This document shows, one piece after another, positions 33,982-43,550 of a stretch of DNA of 64,000 nucleotides; the first letter of the stretch is position 1, and each line of letters begins with the position of its first letter. This DNA is from Ruminococcaceae bacterium UBA1741 (GTDB lineage Bacteria; Bacillota; Clostridia; Oscillospirales; Acutalibacteraceae). A model generated the notes under the pieces. That model was given only the letters and a program-made list of their open reading frames with translations, was not told the DNA's origin and did not search any database. Position numbers and translations under genes: made by a program. Where the stretch lies: assembly GCA_002315685.1 (NCBI GenBank), contig DCHX01000007.1, positions 77,608-141,607 on the forward strand. The letters run 5' to 3'.

Positions 33982-34968
33982 TTGAGAATTGCGGTTGATG
34001 CTTTTGGTGGCGATAATGCACCTTTTGAAATAATTAAGGGAGCATATTTAGCCAATAAAGAATACGGTGTTGATATTACCCTTACGGGCAATAATGATAC
34101 GATAACCGAAATTATAAAAGATAACGGTTTCGATTTTAGCGATTCGCTTGTTATTGTCGATACAAATGATGTAATTTCAATGCACGATGACCCAACATCA
34201 ATACTTAAAACTCATAAAAATTCTTCTATGGGACTTGCCTTTGATGAGGTTGTAAACGATAGAGCGGATGCCTTCGTTTCGGCAGGCTCTACGGGTGCTA
34301 TTGTGGTTGGAGGAACCTTAATCGTCAAGAGAATTAAGGGTGTAAAACGCCCTGCACTCGGTAGTATGTTGCCGTCTCCCGACGGAAAATATATGCTAAT
34401 GGATATGGGTGCTAATGCTGACTGTCGTCCCGAAATGCTTTATCAGTTCGGTCTAATGGCTGATGCATATCTTAAAAATGTTGAAAATATAGAAAATCCT
34501 ACTATCGGACTGCTTAATATCGGGGTTGAAAGTACAAAAGGCGACCAGCTACATATTGAGGCTTATAATTTATTAAAGGATGCGCCTATTAACTTTGTCG
34601 GTAATGTTGAATCCCGTGAATTACCAAAGGGAATTTGCGATGCGGTTATTACCGATGGCTTTACGGGTAATATTGCTCTGAAACTCATTGAAGGTACTTC
34701 GATAACACTTTTTAAGCTAATTAAAAATGTTTATTATAAAAGCCTAAAAAATAAAATTTCCGCACTTATGATAAAGAAAGATATTTCATCATTAAAAAGA
34801 ATGATGGATAGCTCCGAAATCGGCGGTGCACCGCTTTTAGGTGTTCAAAAGCCCGTAATTAAAGCGCACGGTAGCTCTGATGCAAAGGCTATTAAGAATG
34901 CAATAAAACAAGCAATGATTTTTGCTTCTAATGATGTAATCGGTCAAATAAGTGAAAATTTGGAGTAG
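33982..34968 (+). CDS. plsX: Phosphate acyltransferase PlsX
   Basis: 328 residues. Makes acyl phosphate from acyl-ACP for phospholipid synthesis, at the membrane surface. Motifs RIAVDAFGGDNAPFEI, AFVSAGSTGAI, MLMDMGANADCRP, and DGFTGNIALKL. TTG start three bases after trmFO with AAGGAGAT upstream. No fapR upstream and no acpP between plsX and rnc. Confidence 0.95.
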   Translation: MRIAVDAFGGDNAPFEIIKGAYLANKEYGVDITLTGNNDTITEIIKDNGFDFSDSLVIVDTNDVISMHDDPTSILKTHKNSSMGLAFDEVVNDRADAFVSAGSTGAIVVGGTLIVKRIKGVKRPALGSMLPSPDGKYMLMDMGANADCRPEMLYQFGLMADAYLKNVENIENPTIGLLNIGVESTKGDQLHIEAYNLLKDAPINFVGNVESRELPKGICDAVITDGFTGNIALKLIEGTSITLFKLIKNVYYKSLKNKISALMIKKDISSLKRMMDSSEIGGAPLLGVQKPVIKAHGSSDAKAIKNAIKQAMIFASNDVIGQISENLE

Positions 34969-34972
34969 AGAA

Positions 34973-35653
34973 ATGAAAAATCTTGAAAATAGTATAGGAT
35001 ATAAATTTAATAATATTAAATTGTTAAAAAATGCTTTAACCCACTCGTCTTATGCTAACGAATTAAAAGGCAAAGCGAATTCTAACGAAAGATTAGAGTT
35101 TTTAGGAGACAGTGTTCTTTCTATAATAGTTTCCGATTATATCTATAAGAATTTCTCTAATATGCCTGAGGGTGAGCTTACAAGACTTCGTTCATCTCTC
35201 GTTTGCGAAAAAGCACTTTGCTCATTTTCAAGAGAGCTTAAATTAGGCGATTATCTTTTGCTTGGTAAAGGCGAAGATAAAGGCGGAGGTAGAGAAAGGG
35301 ATTCTATCCTTGCGGATGCCTTTGAGGCAGTGCTTGCGGCAATTTATTTAGACGGCGGTATTGAACCTGCAAGAAAGCATGTTATGAACTTCGTTTTAAG
35401 AGAACTGCAAAATCATTCGGTTGAAGATACCAATAAGGACTTTAAGACCGAGCTACAGGAAATAATACAAAAAAATCCCGAAGAATCGGTTAATTATGTT
35501 TTAGTCGATGAAAGCGGTCCCGACCACGATAAATTATTTACTGTCGAAGTGTATTTGAATTCTAATCCTATCGGTAAGGGGACCGGCAAATCAAAAAAGC
35601 AAGCTGAACAAATGGCTGCAAAAGAGGCACTGGCACTGATGGGAAAGATATAA
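34973..35653 (+). CDS. rnc: Ribonuclease III
   Basis: 226 residues. Cleaves double-stranded RNA in rRNA and mRNA processing. Catalytic signature NERLEFLGDSVLSI and the metal ligand region DSILADAFEAVLAAIYLD; C-terminal dsRNA-binding domain with GKGTGKSKKQAEQMAAKEAL. ATG 34973 is four bases after plsX. Confidence 0.96.
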   Translation: MKNLENSIGYKFNNIKLLKNALTHSSYANELKGKANSNERLEFLGDSVLSIIVSDYIYKNFSNMPEGELTRLRSSLVCEKALCSFSRELKLGDYLLLGKGEDKGGGRERDSILADAFEAVLAAIYLDGGIEPARKHVMNFVLRELQNHSVEDTNKDFKTELQEIIQKNPEESVNYVLVDESGPDHDKLFTVEVYLNSNPIGKGTGKSKKQAEQMAAKEALALMGKI

Positions 35654-35654
35654 T

Positions 35655-36647
35655 ATGAGCTCAAAGCACTCTAATATTTCGATTTTTGTGCCTCATATCG
35701 GTTGTCCTAATATGTGCTCGTTTTGTAATCAAAGATACATAACCGGTCAACTTATGGCGCCAAAATCCGAGGATGTTGATAAAGCCGTTTTATTGGCTCA
35801 AACCTCAAAAAACTATAATCCGGCAACGACTGAAATTGCCTTTTTCGGTGGTAGTTTTACGGCAATAAATCGAAATTATATGATAACGCTGCTTAATAGT
35901 GCATTTAAGTATGTTAATAACGGAACTGTTGCAGGTATAAGAATTTCTACCCGTCCCGATGCTATTGACCGCGGAATTTTGATGCTTTTGAAAAGCTACG
36001 GAGTTACCGCTATTGAGCTTGGCGCTCAAAGTCTTAACGACAAGGTTTTGAAAAAGAATAATCGCGGTCATTCGGTTAAGGATGTTTATGTTGCGTGTGA
36101 GCTTATTAAAAAAATGGGCTTTTCGCTCGGTATTCAAATGATGACGGGACTTTACGGCGATAATAATGACCTTGCAATTAAAACCGCAAAAGAAATTGTC
36201 AAAATCGGACCCGATAATGTCAGAATTTATCCTACTATTGTACTTAAAGATACCGATTTGGCGGCACTTTTCGCCGATGGGTTTTACAAGCCCCAAAATT
36301 TAGACGATGCGGTAGAGCTTGGCACAAAACTGCTTACTGTTTTTAATGAAGCAAATATAGATGTTATCAGAATGGGACTTCATTCTATTGAACCCGACAG
36401 TTATGTTGCGGGACCGTGGCACCCCGCTTTCAGTGAACTTTGCATTTCAAAGATTTATTTTGATAATGCCAAAAAAATATTAAAAGAAAAGGGATGCTAC
36501 ACCCTTTATGTTGCCCCATCGGGAGTTTCTAAAATGATTGGGCAAAAAAGAATTAACATTTCTAAACTTCACGAGCTTGGCTTTGACTGTATTGTCAAGA
36601 CAAAAGAAGGATTAAAGGAATACGAAATAGAAGCCGAAAGGAATTAA
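35655..36647 (+). CDS. Elp3-like radical SAM protein
   Basis: 330 residues. The radical SAM cluster motif is CPNMCSFCN (CxxxCxxC), followed by FFGGSFTAI, RISTRPDAID and ELGAQSLNDKVL, the hallmarks of the Elp3/coproporphyrinogen oxidase-like group. There is no GNAT acetyltransferase domain, so it is not a full Elp3. It sits between rnc and smc, a common position in Clostridia. The reaction is unknown, perhaps RNA modification. Confidence 0.85.
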   Translation: MSSKHSNISIFVPHIGCPNMCSFCNQRYITGQLMAPKSEDVDKAVLLAQTSKNYNPATTEIAFFGGSFTAINRNYMITLLNSAFKYVNNGTVAGIRISTRPDAIDRGILMLLKSYGVTAIELGAQSLNDKVLKKNNRGHSVKDVYVACELIKKMGFSLGIQMMTGLYGDNNDLAIKTAKEIVKIGPDNVRIYPTIVLKDTDLAALFADGFYKPQNLDDAVELGTKLLTVFNEANIDVIRMGLHSIEPDSYVAGPWHPAFSELCISKIYFDNAKKILKEKGCYTLYVAPSGVSKMIGQKRINISKLHELGFDCIVKTKEGLKEYEIEAERN

Positions 36648-36651
36648 GCTT

Positions 36652-39600
36652 ATGATTTTAACTTCCATACAGATACAAGGCTTTAAGTCCTTTGCCGACA
36701 AGACCGTTTTGAAATTCGGCAAAGGTACTACGGCGGTTGTAGGTCCTAACGGAAGCGGAAAAAGTAATATATCTGATGCGGTTAGGTGGGTTTTAGGCGA
36801 ACAATCCACTAAAAATCTGCGTGGACAATCTATGGAGGATGTTATTTTCGGCGGTACCGCCGAAAGACGACCGCACGGATTTTGCGAGGTTACCTTAAAT
36901 ATTGATAACTCAGACCGTTCTCTTAATTTTGATAATGACAGTGTTTCTATTACAAGAAGATATTACCGTTCCCATGAGAGTGAGTACCAAATAAATAATG
37001 TTTCGGTAAGACTTAAAGATATAAATGAACTGTTTATGGATACAGGTCTCGGCAGAGACGGATATTCAATGATAGGACAAGGCAAAATTGATAATATTAT
37101 CAGTTCAAAATCAGATGAGCGCCGTGATATTTTCGAGGAAGCCTCGGGAATATCAAAATACCGCTATCGCAAAACCGATGCGGAACGCAAATTAGTTGCA
37201 GCCGAGGATAATCTTTTGCGCCTAAAAGATATTATGAACGAGCTTGAATCACGAGTTGGTCCGTTGGAAATTCAAAGCAAAAAAGCTGAAAAGTTTTTAA
37301 CATTAGCCGAGGAAAAAAAACAACTTGAAGTAGGACTTTGGCTGCATACTCTTGATAATTCAAAAGAGGCTCTTCGTGCGCAAGAAAGCAAAATTGATTC
37401 CGCAAGACTTAAATATAACGAAATTGAAGATGCACTTTCTGAATTTGATAAGAAAAATGAAGAAAATACCGCTGAATTTTCGCGTCTTACTACCGAAATT
37501 GAGGCTGAAAGAACAAAAATTTCTCATTCAAACGAAGAAATTGTCCGACTTGAAAGCTCTATTACGGTTACAAAGAACAATATTTTACATAATGACGAAA
37601 CAATAGCAAGACTTAATGACGAAAAAGAAAATTTGTGCGAAAGTGATGAGTTTTGCAAAGCTCAGATTTTATCTAAAAAAGAAGAAGCTCAAGCAAAAAA
37701 TGCCGAAATTCTTGTGCTTAATACTAAACTTGAAGAGTTACAAAATGAATTGTCGGCACTTATAGTTGACAGCGAAAGTATTTCCCGCAAAATTGAGGAA
37801 CAAGTTAAGAAAATTAACGGCATTTCCAATACGATTTCAGATAAACGGGTTGAGATGGTTACTGCCGATACCACCGTCTCAGAAATTCGTGAGCGATTTT
37901 CTACGCTCGATTCGTTAATCGAGCAAAATATAAAAGAAAAAGAGCGGTTAAACGAGGAATATGCAGGAACAAAAGAATTCTTCCAAAAGACAGAGGAAAA
38001 TATCGAGTCGTATAATAATACCTTAAAGGGTTACGAATTGCGCTTAAAATCGAGAATTGATGCTCGTGAAAACGCAAAAACAGTCTTGGAAGAAATTCGT
38101 CTTGACATAGAGGCTAAAAAGCGCCGTGTTCAAATTTTAACCGAGCTTGAAAACAATATGGACGGTTTTTCGGGTGCCGTTAAGTATATTTTAGGGGAGT
38201 CAGATAAGGGACTTTTGCGTGGAGTTCACGGAACAATATCAAAAGTTATTAAGGTTGACAAAAAATATACCGTTGCCATTGAAACGGCACTTGGTAATAA
38301 TATTCAAAATATAATCGTTGATACCGATTCCGATGCAAAGCGTGCTATCGGTTTGCTTAAAAATAATAATATCGGCAGAGCAACCTTTATGCCCATAAAT
38401 TCTATCAAATCCCGTGAATTCAAAGAGAGCGGTTTTGAAAGTGTATTCGGCTTTGTCGGAATTGCAAGTGATTTGGTTTCCACCGATTCTAAATATGATG
38501 AAATTATTAAGAATTTGCTCGGCGGAACTGTTGTTACCGAGGATCTTGACTCTGCGGTAACGCTTTCTAAAAAATATAATAACAGAGTTAAAATTGTAAC
38601 ACTTGACGGTCAGGTTGTTAATGTCGGCGGTACACTTACGGGAGGTTCTCTTGTAAAGCAGGCGGGACTTTTAAGCCGTGGTGTCGATATAGGTAAATAC
38701 AATGACCAAATCGTAAAGCTTTCTCAAAAGTTAAAAACTAACGAAACCGAATATGAGGATGCTAAAAATGCGGTTTTTGTTGTTGAAGCTGACATTAAGG
38801 CTGTTAGCGATGAGCTTACAACGGCCAATGAGGATAAAATCAGAGCACTTTCGGAGCTTAAACGAATTGAAGACTTGTTATCAAATGTTAATGCTTTAAT
38901 CGAAAATTTAAGCAACGAAAAGATAAACGGACAAGAAAAAATAAGTTTCCTATCAGAAGCATCCGATAATGCTTCAAAAACGATTTCGGAGCTTGAAAAA
39001 GAAAAGGATAAAATCCAAATTGAAATTGATAATATGACCGGTGGCCGTAGCTCGATTTTCGATAAAAGAGACAGTCTTTCGGAACAAATTACCGATATTA
39101 AGCTTTCTGTAATAAATGCTCAAAAAGATGAATCGAGTCTTTTGTCTATGGCACAAGAGCTTCAAAACTCGCTTGACAACAGAAAATTACGAACAACACA
39201 AATTGATGAAGAAATAGCCGTTATTGTTTTCAAGAACGAACAGTACAATTCCGAAATCAAAGATATTGTTGACGAAATTGATAATAATAAGTTTGCGATT
39301 GAAGATTCAAATAAAACGATTTCCAACTTGCTTGAAAAGCGAAACGAAACCGAAAAATTCGGTGTTGAACTTCGTTCAAGCGAAAGAGAAAGAACGCTCG
39401 ACCGAGAAAAAATTGTCGGTGAGCTTGCACGGCTTTCCGAGCGCAAGGAAATTATGCTTAAAGAGTATGATGACTGTATAAGACGGCTTTATGATGAGTA
39501 TCAGCTTACAAAAACCGAAGCGGAAGAAATAGGTGTCTGTATTGATAAACCTGCTGAGGCTAAAAAGCGACTCGGTGAGGTTAAATCTTCAATTCGTTCA

Positions 39601-40233
39601 CTCGGTAATGTAAATGTTTCGGCTATTGAGGAATATAAGGAAGTTAAAGAACGCTTTGACTTTATGAGCGAACAAATTTCCGATGTTGAGAAATCCCGTA
39701 GCGAACTTAAAAAACTTATAAATCAACTAACCGCCCAAATGCAAGAGCTTTTTGTTATAGGTTTTGATAAAATTAACAATAATTTCCAAAAAACATTTTG
39801 TGATTTGTTTGGCGGCGGCTCGGCAAAATTAGTGCTGAATGACCCCGAAAACATTTTGGAAAGCGGTATTGATATTGTGGCAAATCTCCCCGGTAAAAAT
39901 GTACCTTCTCTTGACGGATTATCGGGTGGAGAGAAAGCACTTGTTGCACTGTCTATTTATTTCTCGATTATGCAGGTTAATCCGCCTCCGTTCTGTTTCT
40001 TAGATGAGGTTGACACGGCTCTTGACGATATAAATGTTGATAGATTTGCACAGTATATGAAATCTTCCAAATTTGCAACACAGTTTATTTGCGTTACCCA
40101 CCGTAGAGGTACTATGGAAGTGGCTGATGTACTTTACGGTGTAACAATGCAGGAAAAAGGAATTACCAAGCTTCTTGAACTAAATGTTTCGGAGCTTGAA
40201 AAGAAATTAAAACTTGAAGAAAAAGGTGCTTAA
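36652..40233 (+). CDS. smc: Chromosome segregation protein SMC
   Basis: 1193 residues, the usual length. N-terminal ATPase half with GPNGSGKSN (about 32-40), long coiled coil, hinge (about 510-660, MDGFSGAVKYILG to LTGGSL), second coiled coil and the C-terminal half with signature LSGGEKALVALSIYF and Walker B FLDEVDTALDDINV. With ScpA/ScpB (not in the window) it compacts and segregates chromosomes. RBS AAAGGAATT; ftsY starts at the base after its stop. Confidence 0.97.
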   Translation: MILTSIQIQGFKSFADKTVLKFGKGTTAVVGPNGSGKSNISDAVRWVLGEQSTKNLRGQSMEDVIFGGTAERRPHGFCEVTLNIDNSDRSLNFDNDSVSITRRYYRSHESEYQINNVSVRLKDINELFMDTGLGRDGYSMIGQGKIDNIISSKSDERRDIFEEASGISKYRYRKTDAERKLVAAEDNLLRLKDIMNELESRVGPLEIQSKKAEKFLTLAEEKKQLEVGLWLHTLDNSKEALRAQESKIDSARLKYNEIEDALSEFDKKNEENTAEFSRLTTEIEAERTKISHSNEEIVRLESSITVTKNNILHNDETIARLNDEKENLCESDEFCKAQILSKKEEAQAKNAEILVLNTKLEELQNELSALIVDSESISRKIEEQVKKINGISNTISDKRVEMVTADTTVSEIRERFSTLDSLIEQNIKEKERLNEEYAGTKEFFQKTEENIESYNNTLKGYELRLKSRIDARENAKTVLEEIRLDIEAKKRRVQILTELENNMDGFSGAVKYILGESDKGLLRGVHGTISKVIKVDKKYTVAIETALGNNIQNIIVDTDSDAKRAIGLLKNNNIGRATFMPINSIKSREFKESGFESVFGFVGIASDLVSTDSKYDEIIKNLLGGTVVTEDLDSAVTLSKKYNNRVKIVTLDGQVVNVGGTLTGGSLVKQAGLLSRGVDIGKYNDQIVKLSQKLKTNETEYEDAKNAVFVVEADIKAVSDELTTANEDKIRALSELKRIEDLLSNVNALIENLSNEKINGQEKISFLSEASDNASKTISELEKEKDKIQIEIDNMTGGRSSIFDKRDSLSEQITDIKLSVINAQKDESSLLSMAQELQNSLDNRKLRTTQIDEEIAVIVFKNEQYNSEIKDIVDEIDNNKFAIEDSNKTISNLLEKRNETEKFGVELRSSERERTLDREKIVGELARLSERKEIMLKEYDDCIRRLYDEYQLTKTEAEEIGVCIDKPAEAKKRLGEVKSSIRSLGNVNVSAIEEYKEVKERFDFMSEQISDVEKSRSELKKLINQLTAQMQELFVIGFDKINNNFQKTFCDLFGGGSAKLVLNDPENILESGIDIVANLPGKNVPSLDGLSGGEKALVALSIYFSIMQVNPPPFCFLDEVDTALDDINVDRFAQYMKSSKFATQFICVTHRRGTMEVADVLYGVTMQEKGITKLLELNVSELEKKLKLEEKGA

Positions 40234-41148
40234 ATGGGTTTTTTCAGTAAAATTAAGCAAGGTCTTACCAAAACAAAAGATTCTTTATCAAACGGCATTA
40301 CAAGTATTGTAAATAGCTTTACTAAAATTGATGAAGACTTTTTTGAAGAGCTTGAAGAGATACTTGTTATGTCGGATATAGGTGTTGAAACATCAACATA
40401 TATATGTGATGAGCTTAGAAAAAAGGTAAAGCAACACGGTGTTACCGAGCCAAACGAGATAAAAAAACTGTTAAACGAAACGATAGTTGAAATTTTAGGC
40501 GAAAAGAAAACACTTGACCTTTCTACAAAGCCTTCTGTTATTTTAGTTATCGGCGTAAACGGTGTCGGCAAGACAACTTCTATCGGCAAGATGGCTTTTA
40601 TGCTTAAAAACGAGGGCAAAAAGGTTGTTTTGGGTGCGGCTGATACATTTAGAGCGGCTGCGATTGAACAGCTTGGCGAATGGGCAAACCGTGCGGGTGT
40701 TGATATGGTAAAAAGCGTTGACGGCACCGACCCTGCATCAGTTGTTTTTGATACCATTTGTTCTGCAAAAGCAAAGGGCGCCGATATTATTATTTGTGAT
40801 ACGGCGGGAAGACTTCATAACAAGAAAAACCTTATGGACGAGCTTGCAAAAATGAATAGAATTGTTTTGCGTGAGTTACCCGATGCCTCTCTTGAAACAT
40901 TGTTAGTGCTTGATGCTTCAACGGGACAAAATGCCGTTAATCAAGCAAGAGAGTTTAGTTCTGTTGCTAATATTACCGGTATTGTTTTGACAAAGCTTGA
41001 CGGAACAGCAAAGGGCGGAATTATTATTTCAATTCAAAAGCAGTTAGGCATCCCCGTGAAATTCGTAGGTGTCGGCGAGGGCATTGATGATTTAATGCCT
41101 TTCGACCCGAAAGAATTTGCAGACGGTATAGTGGAGTTTGAGGAATAA
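40234..41148 (+). CDS. ftsY: Signal recognition particle receptor FtsY
   Basis: 304 residues. Short N-terminal N-domain, then NG GTPase: G1 GVNGVGKTTSIGK, AADTFRAAAIEQL, DTAGRLHNKKNLMDEL, and TKLDGTAKGG. Docks ribosome-SRP complexes at the membrane. No acidic A-domain, as in other Gram-positives. The smc-ftsY order is widespread. Confidence 0.97.
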   Translation: MGFFSKIKQGLTKTKDSLSNGITSIVNSFTKIDEDFFEELEEILVMSDIGVETSTYICDELRKKVKQHGVTEPNEIKKLLNETIVEILGEKKTLDLSTKPSVILVIGVNGVGKTTSIGKMAFMLKNEGKKVVLGAADTFRAAAIEQLGEWANRAGVDMVKSVDGTDPASVVFDTICSAKAKGADIIICDTAGRLHNKKNLMDELAKMNRIVLRELPDASLETLLVLDASTGQNAVNQAREFSSVANITGIVLTKLDGTAKGGIIISIQKQLGIPVKFVGVGEGIDDLMPFDPKEFADGIVEFEE

Positions 41149-41149
41149 T

Positions 41150-41737
41150 ATGAAAATATTTATTGCAACAAAAAACAAAAAGAAGCTTATTGAGCTTGAT
41201 AGAATTTTGACGCCTATGGGTTTTGAAGTTTTGTGTGAGCGTGATTTTGACACCGAATTTGAAGATGTTGAAGAAACCGGCACAACCTTTGAAGAAAATG
41301 CGCTGATTAAAGCAAGAGCGGGACTTAAAAATACAGGTCTTATCTCGGTTGCCGACGATTCGGGAATTTGCATAGATTACTTAGACGGCGCTCCCGGTAT
41401 TTTTTCCGCAAGATATGCGGGTGAGCCTTGCGATGATATTAAAAATAACGAAAAATTATTATCTGAGCTTAAAGGTGTACCTTTTGAAAAAAGAACGGGT
41501 AAATATGTTTCTTCTATTGCGTGTGTTTTTCCTGACGGTAGGGAGTTTACGGTTCGCGGCGAATGTTACGGACATATTGCAACCGAGCCAAAAGGCGACG
41601 GCGGTTTTGGATATGACCCATTATTTATCGGCGAAACGGGTTATTTTTCTTTAATAACACCCGAAGAAAAGGATAGATTAAGTCATAGAGGAAAATCCCT
41701 TAAACTATTCAAAGAAGAACTTAAAAAATATTTGTGA
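41150..41737 (+). CDS. rdgB: Non-canonical purine NTP pyrophosphatase (RdgB/HAM1)
   Basis: 195 residues. Removes ITP/dITP/XTP by hydrolysis to monophosphates. Motifs FIATKNKKKLIEL, TFEENALIKARAG, SVADDSGICIDYLDGAPGIFSARY, GFGYDPLFI and LSHRGKSLK. GAGGAATA precedes ATG 41150. Confidence 0.95.
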   Translation: MKIFIATKNKKKLIELDRILTPMGFEVLCERDFDTEFEDVEETGTTFEENALIKARAGLKNTGLISVADDSGICIDYLDGAPGIFSARYAGEPCDDIKNNEKLLSELKGVPFEKRTGKYVSSIACVFPDGREFTVRGECYGHIATEPKGDGGFGYDPLFIGETGYFSLITPEEKDRLSHRGKSLKLFKEELKKYL

Positions 41738-41745
41738 GGAATAAT

Positions 41746-42036
41746 ATGTTGAATTCAAGACAAAGAGCACAGCTTCGTGGAATGGCAAACGGATTTGAAA
41801 CCATTTTACAGGTTGGAAAATCCGGAATATCGGAACAAACTATCAAGCAGGTTGACGATGCTTTGGAGGCACGAGAGTTAATTAAACTTCGCCGACTTGA
41901 AACTGCACCCGAAACCACGAGAGAAACCGCTGAATTTATTGCAAGTAAGGTTAATGCGGATGTAGTTCAGGTAATCGGCTCAAAGTTTATTTTATTTAGA
42001 CAGTCAAAAGAAAAAACAATTAAATTGGTAAAATAA
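41746..42036 (+). CDS. yhbY: CRM-domain RNA-binding protein YhbY
   Basis: 96 residues. CRM fold with QRAQLRGMANGFETILQVGKSG and the DVVQVIGSKFILFR strand. Associated with large-subunit assembly. ATG 41746 follows GTGAGGAA; clustered with other ribosome-assembly genes (nadD-yqeK-rsfS). Confidence 0.93.
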   Translation: MLNSRQRAQLRGMANGFETILQVGKSGISEQTIKQVDDALEARELIKLRRLETAPETTRETAEFIASKVNADVVQVIGSKFILFRQSKEKTIKLVK

Positions 42037-42037
42037 T

Positions 42038-42619
42038 ATGAATACCGCTATTTTAGGTGGAACCTTTAATCCCTTTCATATCGGACATTATGAAATGCTG
42101 AAAGCTGTATGTGAACTTAAATATATTGATAGGGTAATTGTTATTCCCGATAGTTTACCGCCACATAAAGATGTTGATTTTTTGGCATCGAATGAAGACA
42201 GAATAAATATGTGTAAAATTGCTTGTGAGGATTTTGATAAGGCTTATGTATCAACTATTGAAATCGAAAACAAGGGCAAAAGCTACACAATAAATACAAT
42301 AAAGCGGTTAAAAGAATTATATCCCGATGACGAGTTTTATTTTGCTTGCGGAGGAGATATGATAGAAATGCTTGACAGATGGTATGATTTTGATAATCTT
42401 ATAAAGCTTACTGCTTTTATTGCGTTTGACCGTCCGGATATGTCAAATCTTAAAAGAGATTACGATAAAATGACTGAATTAGGGGCAAATATTGTTTTGG
42501 TAGATCACGATATTCCTTCTGTTTCATCCTCGCATTTTAGAGAAACGCTTAGTAAGGATTTATTACCTAAAAAAATATACGAATATATTATTTCAAAGGG
42601 AATTTACGATGCACAATGA
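42038..42619 (+). CDS. nadD: Nicotinate-nucleotide adenylyltransferase
   Basis: 193 residues. Makes NaAD from NaMN and ATP. ATP-binding LGGTFNPFHIGHYEML, and the C-terminal SSHFRETL (variant of the SxTxxR motif). Overlaps yqeK by 11 bases. Confidence 0.95.
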   Translation: MNTAILGGTFNPFHIGHYEMLKAVCELKYIDRVIVIPDSLPPHKDVDFLASNEDRINMCKIACEDFDKAYVSTIEIENKGKSYTINTIKRLKELYPDDEFYFACGGDMIEMLDRWYDFDNLIKLTAFIAFDRPDMSNLKRDYDKMTELGANIVLVDHDIPSVSSSHFRETLSKDLLPKKIYEYIISKGIYDAQ

Positions 42620-43184
42620 ATACGAAATTTATAAGAAGATATTAAAAGAGAAACTTAACGAGAAAAGGTACTATCATTCTCTTTGTGTTGCCGATGAAGC
42701 ATACAGACTTGCGGTTAAGTACGGTGCCGATAGTGAAAAAGCCTATTTATGCGGACTTTTACATGATATTACGAAAAATGCCACATACGAAGAACATCAC
42801 AAGATTTTTGAAACCTTTAATGTCGATTTGAATGAAATTGAGAAAAGCACCGAAAAACTATGGCATGCAATTTCGGGTGCCTATTATATTAAAAATGTCC
42901 TTTTAATTGATGATGAGGAGATTTTTGATGCCGTTCGGTATCATACTACCGCAAAATCAAACCTTTCCTTATTATCTAAAATTCTTTATCTTGCGGATTT
43001 TTGTTCCCTTGATAGAGATTATGATGATATTGATGTAATGCGCACTCTTGTGGACGACTCGCTTGACAAGGCCTATAAATATGCGCTTGTATATACTGTA
43101 AATGAATTGGCTCAAAAGAAATGTGCCATTCATTTAGACACAATTTCAGCATATAACGAAACAATGTTAAAGGAGATAGATTGA
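42609..43184 (+). CDS. yqeK: HD-domain hydrolase YqeK (symmetrical diadenosine tetraphosphatase)
   Basis: 191 residues. HD motif GLLHDITKNA with upstream YHSLCVADEA and downstream AVRYHTT and ILYLADFCSLDR metal ligands. YqeK proteins hydrolyse Ap4A to two ADP. Overlaps nadD, the usual partner. Confidence 0.92.
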   Translation: MHNEYEIYKKILKEKLNEKRYYHSLCVADEAYRLAVKYGADSEKAYLCGLLHDITKNATYEEHHKIFETFNVDLNEIEKSTEKLWHAISGAYYIKNVLLIDDEEIFDAVRYHTTAKSNLSLLSKILYLADFCSLDRDYDDIDVMRTLVDDSLDKAYKYALVYTVNELAQKKCAIHLDTISAYNETMLKEID

Positions 43185-43549
43185 TGGAAAATGCTAAAAT
43201 AATTGATATTGCCGCCAACTCGCTTAATGTTAAAAAAGCACGCGACTTAAAGGTTTTAAGGGTTGAAGATTTGACAGTTTTAACTGAATACTTTATAATA
43301 GCAACTGCGACTTCTTCTACGCATGTTCGTTCTCTTGCCGATGAGGTAGAAGAAAAGCTCCGTAGTGCCGGCCTTTCGCCTCATCATATAGAAGGTAAAA
43401 CTACCGGTTGGATAATTCTTGATTATTCTTCGGTTATCGTTCATATTTTTACTCCCGACAGTCGAGAGTTCTATAATCTTGATAAAATATGGAGCGATGC
43501 CGAGGAAGTCGGTTTAGATACAATTTTGAAAGAAGAACAAGGTGATTAA
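43184..43549 (+). CDS. rsfS: Ribosomal silencing factor RsfS
   Basis: 121 residues. Binds uL14 and blocks joining of subunits when nutrients are short. Iojap domain [27 protein letters not shown] and [29 protein letters not shown]. Starts at ATG 43184, the last base of the yqeK stop, after AAGGAGAT. Confidence 0.95.
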   Translation: MENAKIIDIAANSLNVKKARDLKVLRVEDLTVLTEYFIIATATSSTHVRSLADEVEEKLRSAGLSPHHIEGKTTGWIILDYSSVIVHIFTPDSREFYNLDKIWSDAEEVGLDTILKEEQGD

Positions 43550-43550
43550 A

